From Streptomyces sp. NBC_00078 (GTDB lineage Bacteria > Actinomycetota > Actinomycetes > Streptomycetales > Streptomycetaceae): 64,000 nucleotides of DNA. The position numbers and the translations under genes are program-made. Location: contig NZ_JAPELX010000002.1 of NCBI RefSeq assembly GCF_026343335.1, positions 1 through 64,000 of the forward strand, written 5' to 3'. The notes under the pieces are model-generated. The model ran no database searches, was not told where the DNA came from, and worked only from the letters and a program-made list of their open reading frames with translations. Positions 56,801 to 61,000 of the stretch are shown here, piece by piece (positions within the stretch are counted from its first letter, which is position 1; every line of letters starts with the position of its first letter).

Positions 56801-59632
56801 CCGGCCCGGCACCCGCTGTTCCAGGTGATGCTGTCGTTCCGCAACAACGCCGAGGTCAGGCTCGAACTCCCGGGTCTGACCGTGGAGCCCCTCCCGGCAG
56901 GTCTGCCCTCCGCCAAGTTCGACCTGTCGTTCAGCCTCACCGAGCAGGCGGACGCGCAGGGCGCCCCGGCCGGAGTGCGCGGCGAGATCCAGTACGCCAC
57001 CGCGTTGTTCGACGAGGAGACCGTCGCCCGCCTCGGCGAGCGGCTGCTGCTCCTGCTGGACGGTGCGGTCCGCCGGCCCGAGACGCCCATCGGAGAGCTG
57101 GAGGTACTGCTGCCCGACGAGCGCCGTGCGCTGCTCGTCGACTGGAACGCCACCGCGGTCGAGGGACCACCGGCCACGCTCGCCTCGCTCTTCGAGCACA
57201 CGGTCGTCACCCGCCCGGAAGCGGTCGCGGTCATCGCGGACGACACCCCGGTCACCTACAACGAACTCAACCGCCGCGCCAATCAGTTGGCACACCTGCT
57301 CATCGGCGAGGGGATCGGCCCGGAGTCCGTCGTGGCCCTGGCCCTGCCACGCTCGCTCGACCTGCTGGTCGCCGCGCACGCGGTGACCAAGGCGGGAGCC
57401 GCCTACACGCCCGTCGACCCGGACAACCCGCCACAGCGGACCGCCGGAATGCTCCAGGACGTGGGCGCGGCGGCGGTGCTCACCACGACCCGCCACGCCA
57501 CCGCCCTCCCACCCTCAGCCCCCCTGATGGTGCTGGACGACCCGGCGACGACCGCCAGGATCGCGGCTGCCCGGGACACCGACCCGACCGACACCGACCG
57601 GGTCGCCCCGCTGCGGCAGGACAACGCCGCCTACGTCATGTTCACCTCCGGCTCGACCGGGCGGCCCAAGGGCGTGGTCGTCTCCCAGGCGTCGGTGGTC
57701 AATCACCTGCGGTGGCTGCAGCACGCGTACGGGCTGACGCCCGAGGACCGGGTGCTGCAGAAGACACCCATCGCCTTCACGGTGTCCGTCTGGGAACTGT
57801 TCTGGCCCTTCCACGCCGGGGCGACGACCGTCGTGGCCGACCCCGACGGGCACCGCGACCCCGACTACCTGGCCCGCACGATCGCCCGGCACTCCGTCAC
57901 GACCGTGCACTTCGTGCCCTCGATGCTGGAAATCCTGCACGCACAGGGTCGCCGGGACGAGTTCGCGAGCCTGCGCCGGATTTTCGTCGGCGGCGAGGCC
58001 CTGTCCCGGGAGCTGTACGAGCGGTGCACGGCGGCCTGGGGCGTCCCGCTGCACTACAAGTACGGCTCCACCGAGGTGACCTGCGACGCGACCGTGTGGG
58101 ACCCGCAGACCGAGCCCGGCGACCGGCCTCTGGTGACCATCGGCCGGCCGATCGACAACACCCGCGCCTACGTGCTCGACGCGGCCCTCAGGCCCGTACC
58201 GCCCGGCGTACCCGGCGAGCTGTACATCGCCGGCCACCAGGTCACCCGCGGTTACGCGGGCCAACCGGTGCTGACCGCCGAGCGGTTCGTGCCGAACCCG
58301 TACGAGACCGGCGCCCGGATGTACCGAACCGGCGACCTGGTCAAGTGGGACCGCGAGGGACGGCTGCACTTCGTCAGCCGCGCCGACCAGCAGCTGAAGG
58401 TCCGCGGCATCCGCGTCGAGCCGGGCGAGATCGAGGCAGCGCTCACAGATCAGCCGGGCGTGGGCCGGGCCGTGGTCGTGCTGCGTGACGAGACGCTCAT
58501 CGCCTATGTCACCGGTGAGCCTGATGCGGACGACCTGCGACGCCGGCTCGCGTCCCGTCTGCCCGCCCACCTCGTACCGGCGTTCGTCGTACCGCTGCCG
58601 GAGCTGCCGTACAACTCCAACGGAAAGGTGGACCGCGCAGCCCTGCCCGCCCCGGACCGCAAGCCCACGGGGACCGGCCGTGCACCGGTCACGGAAGACG
58701 AGCGCCTCCTGGGCGAACTGTTCGCCGAAGCGCTCGGCCTGCCGGAGGTCGGGGTCGACGACGACTTCTTCGCCCTCGGCGGGCACTCCCTGCTGGCCAC
58801 CCGGCTCATCACCCGCATCCAGCGCAGGCTGGACGTCCGGCTGACCGTACGCGCTCTGTTCGAGGCGCCCACCGTCGCAGCCCTGGCCGAACGCCTGCGG
58901 TCCGGGGACGAGGCGGAGCAGGATCCGCTGGCGATGCTGCTGCCGCTGCGCACGGGCGGCACCGGCACCCCCGTGTTCTGCATGCACCCCCTGGGCGGAC
59001 TCAGCTGGGTCTACGCGAATCTCGCCCGCCACCTCGACAGCCGCCACCCGGTCTACGGCCTCCAGGCCGCCGGACTCGACGGCCGCGGCGAGGTGGCCGA
59101 GAGCATCCACGACATGGCCGCGCAGTATGTGGCCCGGATCCGTCAGGTACGGCCGCACGGCCCGTACCACCTGGTGGGATGGTCGTTCGGCGGACTCGTC
59201 ACCCAGGAGATGGCGGTCCAGCTCCAAGAGGCGGGCGAGGAGGTCGAGCTGCTCATGCTGCTCGACACCTACCCGAGGGACCCGGACGGGTCCGAGCGCA
59301 CCGAGGGGGAACTGCTCGACGGCGTGACCCCGCCGCAGGAGCTGGCGTCTCTCGCTCCGGCCCAGCTCGACGCGGTGAAGGCGGTGCTGGTGAACAACGA
59401 CCGCATCGCCGCCCGCCACGCACCGCGCGTCTTCGCGGGTGAGCTCGTCTTCTGCCGCGCTCTGCGCCTGGAAGAAGGCGAGAGGCGACGCGAGCCGAAC
59501 CTGTGGCGGCCCTACATCACCGGCCGTATCGACGTCCACCCGGTCGACGCCACCCACAACGGCATGCTCGCCGAACGTCCCGCCACGGACATCGGCCGCC
59601 TGCTGGCGGAACTGCTCCGCGCGGCCGGCTGA
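37532..59632 (+). CDS. Seven-module lipopeptide non-ribosomal peptide synthetase
   Basis: 7366 residues in one 22.1-kb gene. Domain order: C(starter)-A1-PCP1-E / C2-PCP2 / C3-A3-PCP3 / C4-A4-PCP4 / C5-A5-PCP5 / C6-A6-PCP6 / C7-A7-PCP7-TE. Module details are in the seven entries that follow. Six adenylation domains serve seven modules; module 2 has none. The N-terminal C domain with HHILLDG and no upstream A domain acts as a lipid-starter C, matching the FAAL and ACP just before. The epimerase after PCP1 and the D-L type C2 agree with a D-residue at position 1. The terminal TE with GWSFGG (Ser about residue 7218) releases or cyclises the heptapeptide; Thr2 could serve as the ring nucleophile. 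Start ATG at 37532 lies two bases after the ACP stop. A1, A3 and A6 share near-identical tracts, suggesting gene conversion. Confidence 0.96.
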   Translation: MNTALPLTAAQQGVWVAQRLAPDSPVYTCGIYYDVPGPVDRALLTRAVERAVAETEAVRVRFHADGETDGETDAETVRQTVDPSITGELEYLDLSGEVDPAAAARAWIDGEQARPVPVTGDRLFRHTLLRLGPDRHWFHFRYHHILLDGYGQVLHCRRVLELYTALAAGEEPPTSGFGNLSEVLAEENAYLGSARHERDGAYWQREFADLPDSTELGSGATGLAPSLPGARLRLPEETALRVRGLTGSRWSLPVIAAMAAHTHRVTGAHDVLVRVFMAARLSPQALATPAMLVNDVPLRIPVDGATTFTELLDRVAARLTEATRHQRYPHDELRRDLSATAHPGSLSGPSVNVLSFAAARLPFGPVRAEAHQLASGPVRDLALHAYGDPEAGDGIELTVNAHRGRFTPDTAAAHRDRYARLLTTATEHPELPIGALDLLDETERERFRTLNGTGRTADARSLVELFEAQDPTAEAVVFEGERLTYGELGSRVNRLAHALRGRGVGPESRVAVKLPRSLDLIVALWAVLKTGAAYVPVDTGYPADRIAFVLADSRTSFVIDEENVLTLGEGEPETHPGVAPRGDHAAYVIHTSGTTGRPKGTVVTHAGISNMLAWMQEEYRLTPADRVVHKTPVGFDVSVWEVFWTLTRGATLVVARPDGHRDPAYLARLVRDERVTVIHFVPAMLGPFLDEYVPVHSLRMVSCGGEALPAGLAERFHRECGAQLHNSYGPTEFSVTATSHACSPGEPVTIGTPTRNSRAYVLDPALQPVPDGVTGELYLAGVQLARGYFDRPGPTAERFVADPHGPAGTRMYRTGDLVRPRAEGDLEFVGRADDQIKINGQRVEPAEVEAALASVPGVEQAVVLVHDSAAGARQLVGYVTGTPQTDPRAHSATLLPAHMVPVSVHVLPSIPVTANGKVDRRALPAPVLPVSGRAPGTTAEHTLRGLAADLLGHPGLGVDDDLFVRGADSIHAIQLVSRARRQGLHLTPQDVFDHPTVARLATVARTAPADAPVADDPVGELPETPMARRLAARGGPTAGFAQSVLLTAEPGLSYDRLGAALQLVLDRHDALRMRGRHIRPVGALRAEDCLTRAQDEDVAAHKEAARRALSPDDGVMVRAVWFESGRLLLVLHHLVVDGVSWRILLTDLAGALAGAGLSPAGTSVRRWAAHLQPPADELPLWTDLLSTPEPVLGTRPLDSAQDVHGTARSITVTVPGDLTGTLLTTLPAAYRASPDDILLAALSTAVQRHRGEGPVLVDLEGHGRDHLPDGMDLSTTVGWFTRIHPVRLGPGTETGPALIKRVKEELRSIPHGGRGHDLLRDRLTGLPAPQICFNYLGRLDAQDLGGWRLADDTTAVELLADDGLALTHALQIDAYVRDGELTAEWTYPPGVLTEENVRAIAEAWTAALAELAPHTRGGLTVSDVPLVRITQEELDRFRGATDVLPLSPLQEGLLFLALYEPDDPYVGQLVLEIDGGFDAERMRAAATALLQRHPNLRAAFRSRSADAPVQVVPAEVKVPWEDPDEDDLEAFLARDRARGFSVVRPPLLRFTALGDRLVLTHHHLLLDGWSLPLLVRELFSLYGGAGLPPAAPYRDYLAWQGGQDHEACAEAWRRHLTGLAAPTLLAPADRTSDGHDVHEVVLSEALTDALSATARAHRLTLNTVVQGLWALLLSGFTDRDDVVFGATVSGRPPELPGAESMVGLFVNTLPVRVRIDPDEPLAALLARIQHEQRSLDAHQYASLAELTRASGFDALFDTIVAFENYPMDDGVEAGGLRLAHAELVERTHYPVSLSVFPGERLRLRFSYLAGVFEATAVARLAGVLADLMAGAAAGLDVRAGELTAVGEEDRLLVTGVRAAGAPAKSAPTAGGGEPRSPEERTLCAIVADVLGVERVGRDDEFFALGGTSILMIRLVHRVRDEFGVDLSLRDVFAGPTVAGVAERLTHLAPQAKRVTAEERPARVPLSFAQERMWFLQRLQGTSGTYNIPLAIRLTGSLDVDALGGALADLVARHEALRTVYPEDAEGPHQVVLPPETPYRTEFVRDAAPDLAADAGRPFDLTCDVPLRTTLYETGPDTHVLLLVVHHIAADGASLRPMAEDITAAYRARTLGDAPGFPELTVQYPDFAIWQRKTLAADLPRQIGYWKERLDGLPPEVTFPGDRPRPAVATHRGDHVEFSVDPELYQRMLDLAGRTRTTPFMILQAAVSLLLTRLGAGEDIPLGGVIADRPDSVLDDVVGVFINTLVYRMDTSGDPSFEELLGRVRETGLAAYAHQGVPFERLVEELNPERSRSRHAFFQVMLAWLDLTEARFDLPGVTADPGPVTSGTAKFDVHFDCHVHEGGGLLCRLEYATDLYDRRTAQSFASRFVRVLECVTADPGQRLSDVDVLGAGDRALVLHGWNDTAVALDDGRSLAELLEAQDPDAEAVFFEGESVTYGELNTRVNRLAHALRGRGVGPESRVAVMLPRSVDLIVALWAVVKAGAAYVPIDTGYPDDRIAYILADSGSRLLICDRDVEGFERIAPDAGGPGHNPGVTAHGGNAAYVIYTSGSTGRPKGTVNTYAGMANRLWWMQRDHRLGAGEKVLQSTPVSFDVSVWEVFWTLMYGGTLVVARPDGHRDPRYLERLMREESVAVVHLSASMLGAYLAESRLPDCVRLVVSGDEALPAELVRRFHDGSSAVLLNAYGPTEAAVDVTAWAAPPDTETVLIGGPVANTRAYVLDTALAPVAPGVPGELYVEGVQLARGYLDRPGLTAERFVASPYGPPGTRMYRTGDVARWTADGELEYLGRADNQVKLRGFRVELGEIEDALADHPAVAQAAAAVHGQRLVGYIVPAAPDLPVDDEALRDRLAARLPEYMVPAQIVELEAMPITPNGKLDRKALPVPEPTHASGRGPRTPQEEILCGLFAEVLGTPEVSVDDDFFALGGHSLLVTRLASRVRAALDVDIELSVLFEATTVAKLSARLGGASPRRQGVIALDRTGRLPLSYAQERLWFLHRFEGPSPTYNLPVALRLSGDLDVVALTAALDDLARRHEALRTVFAEDAHGPHQVVLPAVPPLTVVPADEETLEDRLARAVRVPFDLTAQPPLRATLFDVGAGEHVLLLVLHHIAGDGASMAPLARDLATAYAARARGEEPGWPALAVQYADFAVWQRRALGEADDPDSPLSRQLQHWRTTLTDLPDQMELPFDRPRPAVPTHRGETVPIAVGPEVHAALVRLARQHHTTVFMVVHAALAGLLHRLGAGEDIVIGSPVANRTDEALAPLVGYFANNLVLRTDLTGDPRFTEVLRRVRAADLAAYAHQDVPFERIVEAVNPVRSTSRHPLFQTGLNFNNADQQAALDLAVDLPGLTARVRPVASPAAKFDLSFFLTERPEGGVNGLLEFATDLFDRDSAERIARRFTRLLAAVTAEPERRIGEFDVVDADERRLLLTEWNATGHEVPPGTLTDLVEAQVARTPRGPAVVFGDTSLSYAELDARANRLARHLIGLGAGPERYVAVLLPVSQDIPVTLLGALKTGAGYLPLDPAHPADRLAFMLGDIAPAAVVTTPELAGTVGALTDAPVVVHGDPAITAQPAGPVTGVVRRPGHAAFVIFTSGSTGRPKAVVVEHRSLVAYLAWATAEYESLRRRVLVHSPVSFDLTATGMFGPLISGGTVELVRWTSSGPDPDAHVTRPDFVKATPSHLHLLGAVPEEYSPTGELVLGGESLLGDVLDTWRARHPGVTVLNEYGPTETTVGCSLFRIGPGDAVPPGVITIGTPAWNTRMYVLDALLRPAPVGTAGELYVAGDLVTRGYHGRPGLTAGRFVADPYGPPGSRMYRTGDVARWTAAGRLEFVSRVDDQVKIRGFRIELGEVEAVLTAQPGITGAAVVVREDQPGDKRLVAYVVPEPGVRAEPAALRAAAAGALLDYMVPAAFVSLESLPFTPNGKIDRRALPAPDHTEGQPGRAPADGIERQVADLFAAVLGVSEVGTEENFFRLGGHSLLVAQLVNRVRTDLGAELSIRDVFDRPTVSGIAGLLATRTAQSERPALVRRERPARLPLSAAQRRMWFLDRLEGPSQTYTIPVVLHLTGPLDTDALRAAFGDLARRHEVLRTVIAEDAEGPHQVVTDGEPPFAVVPCEPSGFADAVASAARVPFALDRDLPVRAVLFSDGERKHALLLLIHHIAGDGASMRLLADGLSTAYSARLDGQAPDWSPLPVQYADYALWQQELPGGQLDFWTAELAGLPEQTELPTDRPRPAAMSYRGGTVSFTVPAALREKAERLGRERDASAFMVAHTTLVTLLARLGAGDDIVVGSPVEGRPDSALNDLVGLFANTLVLRADASGNPAFAELLDRVRSADVAAYAHAEVPFEQLVEELNPQRSRSRHPVFQVMLTFNQESTPPTLPGLAVTLADAPGDRAKFDLSFTLAPSPAGGWDGTVEYAADLFDRATAEHVAAWYTRLLDAAVADPQRPIHALDLLTGAERDNLLVRRQGDTAGGTDRTLPDLFEAQVARTPDAVAAVSDGTTLTYDELNRRANRLARHLEALGAGPEKAVAVVLPRRVDTLVVLLAVLKAGAAYLPIDPANPAARVDSLASDAGAHLVVTESLLAGWAPALAAYADGDPGVPVHPRQAAYLIYTSGSTGRPKGVVVEHAALAAYLSRAAELYPAASGEALVHSSLAFDMPVTTLFAPLISGGRVRFGDLDEHTDRPDLLKVTPSHLKLLETLPDRTSDARNLVIGGEALDGELLQRWRDRHPDAVVVNEYGPTEATVGCVVHVITPGDHLASGPVPIGRPVAGARVYVLDGYLRPVPDGVWGELYLAGPQLARGYAGRAGQGAERFVADPFGPAGSRMYRVGDRARWGHAGVLEFAGRVDDQVKIRGYRVEPGEIEAALTALDEVTAAAVIAREDRPGDLRLVAYLVPAARPLRVEVVRTALADSLPAYLVPSAFVELDGIPLTANGKLDRGALPAPESGHEGGRGPRTPREEVLCGLFAEVLGVPEVSVDDDFFALGGHSLLATVLVNRVRTALGAGVELRQIFDAPTVAALAEALPPDSPYEPLVAQPRPDRLPLSFAQERLWFLHALNGPSATYNVPVAVRLTGDLDVAALRAALGDVIARHEVLRTVFADDAEGPRQVVLPLEQARPELTVVRTTRDTLTAAVAEAAHHTFDLSTTPPFRASVFRLSAEESVFLLLMHHIATDAVSMAPLARDLSEAYAARLAGRRPGWAPLPVQYADYVLWQRRTLGDAQADDTPAGRQLAFWKETLAGAPEELELLFDRPRPLSPAQGGSAVGLEISPELHRRLAEVARRCGTTVFMVVQAGLGVLLTRLGAGTDLPIGTPVAGRTDEALEDLVGFFVNTLVLRVDTSGDPRFTELLERVRRTDVEAYAHQDLPFERLVEALNPSRSPARHPLFQVMLSFHNQAGATPALPGLGVEAAEVAFASAKFDLSFNLTERVGTDGAFGGMAGEIQYATALFDATTVAHLAERFVRVLEQAVAEPDTPVGAFDVLLPGERALVLEEWNDTAAPDAGPSLVELFEAQAARTPDAEAVVFERERLTYGELNARVNRLARALRRRGAGPETRVAVLLPRSTDLIVALWAVVKAGAAYVPVDPGHPAERIAYTLTDSGAGLLISDRDVEGFERIGPGAGTDEVPDNPAVAVHGDNAAYLMYTSGSTGRPKGTVVTRAGIGNTLAWMQTDHHLTPDDRVVHKAPIGFDVSVREIFWPLTRGATLVVARPDGHRDPAYVARLVHEERVTVICFVPALLGPFLDGYRPTESLRLVLCGGEALPAALAARFHRECGARLVNSYGPTEFSVTATSWACVAGEPVRIGRPGASTRAFVLDAWLSPVAPGVAGELYLAGVQTARGYASRPGLTAERFVADPYGPPGSRMYRTGDIVRRAPDGELEFLGRADDQVKMRGFRIELGEVEGALADHPAVTEAAAALHGQRLVGYVVATGDLDDEELRARLAGRLPDYLVPAQLVRLAALPLTPSGKLDRKALPAPGTAPSSGRGPRTAREEILCSLFAEVLGLSAVSIDDDFFDRGGHSLLVARLANRIRTVLGVEIELSVLFEASTVARLSTWLGSAPARRAEIVALPRGERVPLSYAQQRLWFLHRFEGPSAAYNIPHVLRLGGPLDTAALSAALTDVVTRHEILRTVFAEDEDGAYQVVLPSDSVTVALTVQSTAPDELDTRLAAAAAYAFDLATEIPVRAWVFRQAADEAVLLLLVHHIAGDAESMHPFTADLAGAYRARLAGEPPRWEPLEIQYADYALWQNGVLGDADDLESHSGRQLDYWRRTLEGVPEELNLPTDRPRTASADSSGAAVPLELGPELHQRLTEVAKTHGATVFMTLQAGLATLLTRLGAGTDLPIGIPVAGRGDEALDGLVGFFLNTLVLRTDTSGDPSFTELLGRIRRTDLGAYDHQELPFERLVEALNPTRSPARHPLFQVMLSFRNNAEVRLELPGLTVEPLPAGLPSAKFDLSFSLTEQADAQGAPAGVRGEIQYATALFDEETVARLGERLLLLLDGAVRRPETPIGELEVLLPDERRALLVDWNATAVEGPPATLASLFEHTVVTRPEAVAVIADDTPVTYNELNRRANQLAHLLIGEGIGPESVVALALPRSLDLLVAAHAVTKAGAAYTPVDPDNPPQRTAGMLQDVGAAAVLTTTRHATALPPSAPLMVLDDPATTARIAAARDTDPTDTDRVAPLRQDNAAYVMFTSGSTGRPKGVVVSQASVVNHLRWLQHAYGLTPEDRVLQKTPIAFTVSVWELFWPFHAGATTVVADPDGHRDPDYLARTIARHSVTTVHFVPSMLEILHAQGRRDEFASLRRIFVGGEALSRELYERCTAAWGVPLHYKYGSTEVTCDATVWDPQTEPGDRPLVTIGRPIDNTRAYVLDAALRPVPPGVPGELYIAGHQVTRGYAGQPVLTAERFVPNPYETGARMYRTGDLVKWDREGRLHFVSRADQQLKVRGIRVEPGEIEAALTDQPGVGRAVVVLRDETLIAYVTGEPDADDLRRRLASRLPAHLVPAFVVPLPELPYNSNGKVDRAALPAPDRKPTGTGRAPVTEDERLLGELFAEALGLPEVGVDDDFFALGGHSLLATRLITRIQRRLDVRLTVRALFEAPTVAALAERLRSGDEAEQDPLAMLLPLRTGGTGTPVFCMHPLGGLSWVYANLARHLDSRHPVYGLQAAGLDGRGEVAESIHDMAAQYVARIRQVRPHGPYHLVGWSFGGLVTQEMAVQLQEAGEEVELLMLLDTYPRDPDGSERTEGELLDGVTPPQELASLAPAQLDAVKAVLVNNDRIAARHAPRVFAGELVFCRALRLEEGERRREPNLWRPYITGRIDVHPVDATHNGMLAERPATDIGRLLAELLRAAG
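37727..37762 (+). repeat. 12-bp tandem repeat inside the starter C domain
   Basis: Two exact copies of GGAGAAACGGAC at 37727-37738 and 37739-37750, then a diverged third at 37751-37762 (GCCGAAACGGTC). In frame this encodes GETD-GETD-AETV. The number of copies may vary between strains without disturbing the frame. Confidence 0.8.
41850..43370 (+). other. NRPS module 2: C-PCP without an adenylation domain
   Basis: C2 about residues 1445-1850 with THHHLLLDGWS (His1562-His1563-x3-Asp1567) and LPLSPLQEGLLF, the D-L type. It is followed, after a linker of only about 30 residues rich in Ala, Pro and Gly, by PCP2 with FFALGGTSILMI (Ser1908). The roughly 500 residues expected for an A domain are absent and the reading frame is continuous, so the domain is missing from the architecture, not broken. 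Loading must come from another protein, most likely the Thr-type A-T protein at 24482-27124. Confidence 0.9.
43400..46440 (+). other. NRPS module 3: C-A3-PCP3
   Basis: C3 with HHIAADG; A3 with YTSGSTGRPKG, FDVSVWEVFW and NAYGPTEAAVD; PCP3 with FFALGGHSLLV. Pocket read as D-V-W-H-V-G-A-V-D-K. This shares DVWH and the final D-K with serine codes (DVWHLSLIDK) but has Gly instead of Ser at position 301, so serine or a diamino acid are both open. Confidence 0.85.
46440..49600 (+). other. NRPS module 4: C-A4-PCP4, asparagine-type
   Basis: C4 with HHIAGDG; A4 with FTSGSTGRPKA, FDLTATGMFG and NEYGPTETTVG; PCP4 with FFRLGGHSLLV. Pocket read as D-L-T-K-V-G-E-V-G-K, one change from the published Asn code DLTKLGEVGK. 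The AsnO-like hydroxylase encoded at 59939 makes 3-hydroxy-Asn a realistic alternative. Confidence 0.85.
49600..52650 (+). other. NRPS module 5: C-A5-PCP5, asparagine-type
   Basis: C5 with HHIAGDG; A5 with YTSGSTGRPKG, FDMPVTTLFA and NEYGPTEATVG; PCP5 with FFALGGHSLLA. Pocket read as D-M-T-K-V-G-E-V-G-K, again Asn-like, giving two adjacent Asn-type positions. Confidence 0.83.
52650..55760 (+). other. NRPS module 6: C-A6-PCP6
   Basis: C6 has HHIATDA (His5176-His5177, Ala5182) in place of HHxxxDG. A6 has FDVSVREIFW, with Arg5702 where its relatives A1 and A3 have Trp (GrsA position 239), and NSYGPTEFSVT. Pocket read as D-V-R-C-L-G-S-V-T-K. PCP6 has FFDRGGHSLLV. Specificity not predictable from known codes. 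Confidence 0.83.
55760..59632 (+). other. NRPS module 7: C-A7-PCP7-TE
   Basis: C7 has HHIAGDA (Ala6218) in place of HHxxxDG. A7 has FTSGSTGRPKG and IAFTVSVWELFW, so Thr6750 replaces the nearly invariant Asp235 that binds the substrate alpha-amino group. It also has YKYGSTEVTCD where relatives have N-x-YGPTE. Pocket read as T-V-W-H-F-G-K-C-D-K. PCP7 has FFALGGHSLLA. The TE (about residues 7135-7366) has CMHPLGGLSWVY, GWSFGG with Ser7218, an acid residue in LLDTYPRD, and a C-terminal VDATHNGML with the catalytic His. Confidence 0.87.
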
Positions 59633-59705
59633 CCGAGCCGACCGGACACACACCCACCCCGGCAGGCCCGCCGAACGGGCCTGCCGCCCCGGAAAGGAAG
59701 CAACC

Positions 59706-59915
59706 ATGACCAACCCCTTCGAGAACCCCGACGGCACCTACCGGGTCCTGGTCAACGACGAGGGCCAGCACTCTCTGTGGCCCGACTTCGCCGACGTGCC
59801 CGCCGGCTGGGCCACCCTCTTCGGCCCCGAGGGACGGGCCGCCTGCCTGGAGTACATCGAGCGCGAGTGGACCGACCTGCGTCCCAAGAGCCTCGTGCAG
59901 GCCATGGGCGAGTGA
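59706..59915 (+). CDS. MbtH-like protein
   Basis: 69 residues, full length for the family. MbtH proteins bind adenylation domains and are often needed for their folding or activity. Seen: NPFENPDGTYRVLVNDEGQHSLWP split as NPFENPDGTYRV and NDEGQHSLWPDF, the three conserved tryptophans (SLWP, AGWATL, EREWTDLRP), and the LRPKSL ending. It is encoded 73 nt after the NRPS stop in the same direction with GGAAAGGAAG just upstream of its ATG. It probably serves the cis A domains and perhaps also the trans A-T protein. Confidence 0.97.
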   Translation: MTNPFENPDGTYRVLVNDEGQHSLWPDFADVPAGWATLFGPEGRAACLEYIEREWTDLRPKSLVQAMGE

Positions 59916-59938
59916 CACGGACGAAAAGGAACACGCAC

Positions 59939-60940
59939 GTGAGCAGCCTCGACATGACGCAGGCACCGTACTCCCCGGCGAGCGCCGACGGCACGGTGCG
60001 GTGCGACGCCCGCACCCTGGCCCGGCTGGGCCATGTGGCGGCGGAACTGCTGGACCAGGCGGGCGACCGGGTCGACGACCCGGCATGGGTGGCCCTCGCC
60101 CGGCACGCCTGGGAGGAGGTACCCGCAGAACTGCGGCGCACGGTGCGGGAGTTCCGCAGGCATTCCGGCCCCGACGGCGCCCTCGTCCTCCGGAGTCTCC
60201 CCGTCGCCGCCGCGCACCTGCCGCCGACCCCCATGGTGAGGGGATCGGTCCAGCACACCCCGTCCCTCCCGGCGGCCACGCTGCTGCTGTTCGCGGCCGG
60301 ACTCGGCGACCCGGCCGCGTTCGCCGCGGAGAAGTCCGGTGCCCTGGTCCAGGACGTGGTGCCGGTGCCCGGCGAGGAGGAGGTCCAGGGCAACGTGGGC
60401 TCGGTCGAACTCACCTTCCACACGGAGAACGCCTTCCACCGCCACCGGCCCGACTACGTCATGCTGCTGTGCCTGCGGTCCGACCACGAGGGCGTGGCGG
60501 AACTGCGCACCAGCTGCGCACGGCGCGTCCTGCCGCTGCTCACGCCCCGCACCCGCGAGGCGCTCGGCAGGCCCGAATACGTGACCGAGGCGCCGCCGTC
60601 CTTCCGCCGGACCGGCGAGGGCGCCGCGCACGCGGTGCTCACCGGGGACCCGGACGACCCCGACTGGTGCTTCGACGAGGCGGCCACCAAGGCGGTGACC
60701 CCCGAGGGCCGGGCCGCCCTCGCCGAACTGGCCGAGGTGGCGCACCGGACGTACACCGGGGTGCTGCTGCACCCCGGCGACCTCGCCGTCGCCGACAACC
60801 GCGTCACCCTGCACGGCCGCTCGGCGTTCAGCCCGCGCTACGACGGCCGTGACCGCTGGCTGCAGCGGACGTTCGCGTTCAGCGACCTGCGCCGCTCCCG
60901 CGACCACCGCCCCGGTGACGGAACGGTGCTGGTCAAGTGA
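59939..60940 (+). CDS. AsnO/VioC-type Fe(II)/2-oxoglutarate amino-acid hydroxylase
   Basis: 333 residues, the same size as I recall for AsnO of the CDA cluster. This clavaminate-synthase-like family hydroxylates the beta carbon of free amino acids such as Asn (AsnO) or Arg (VioC). Seen: SVELTFHTENAFHRHRPDYV with the H-T-E iron motif near residue 160, VMLLCLRSDHEG downstream, and a distal His in DNRVTLHGRSAF near residue 300, followed by the 2-oxoglutarate-binding Arg region (SPRYDGRDRWLQR). The GTG at 59939 follows AAAAGGAACA; it lies 23 nt after the MbtH stop. With two Asn-type modules in the NRPS the likely product is L-3-hydroxyasparagine; other substrates such as Dab or Asp are possible. 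Confidence 0.85.
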   Translation: MSSLDMTQAPYSPASADGTVRCDARTLARLGHVAAELLDQAGDRVDDPAWVALARHAWEEVPAELRRTVREFRRHSGPDGALVLRSLPVAAAHLPPTPMVRGSVQHTPSLPAATLLLFAAGLGDPAAFAAEKSGALVQDVVPVPGEEEVQGNVGSVELTFHTENAFHRHRPDYVMLLCLRSDHEGVAELRTSCARRVLPLLTPRTREALGRPEYVTEAPPSFRRTGEGAAHAVLTGDPDDPDWCFDEAATKAVTPEGRAALAELAEVAHRTYTGVLLHPGDLAVADNRVTLHGRSAFSPRYDGRDRWLQRTFAFSDLRRSRDHRPGDGTVLVK

Positions 60941-61000
60941 CACCTCAAGCGACATCGGCCCCTTACGCGCTACGAGAACCGATGAAAGGTACGCACTGAC

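Noticed and set aside
53726..57496. Minus-strand open frame of 1256 codons
   Set aside because: Also antisense to NRPS modules 6-7; composition (Gly, Arg, Gln-rich, no motifs) is typical of an antisense shadow.
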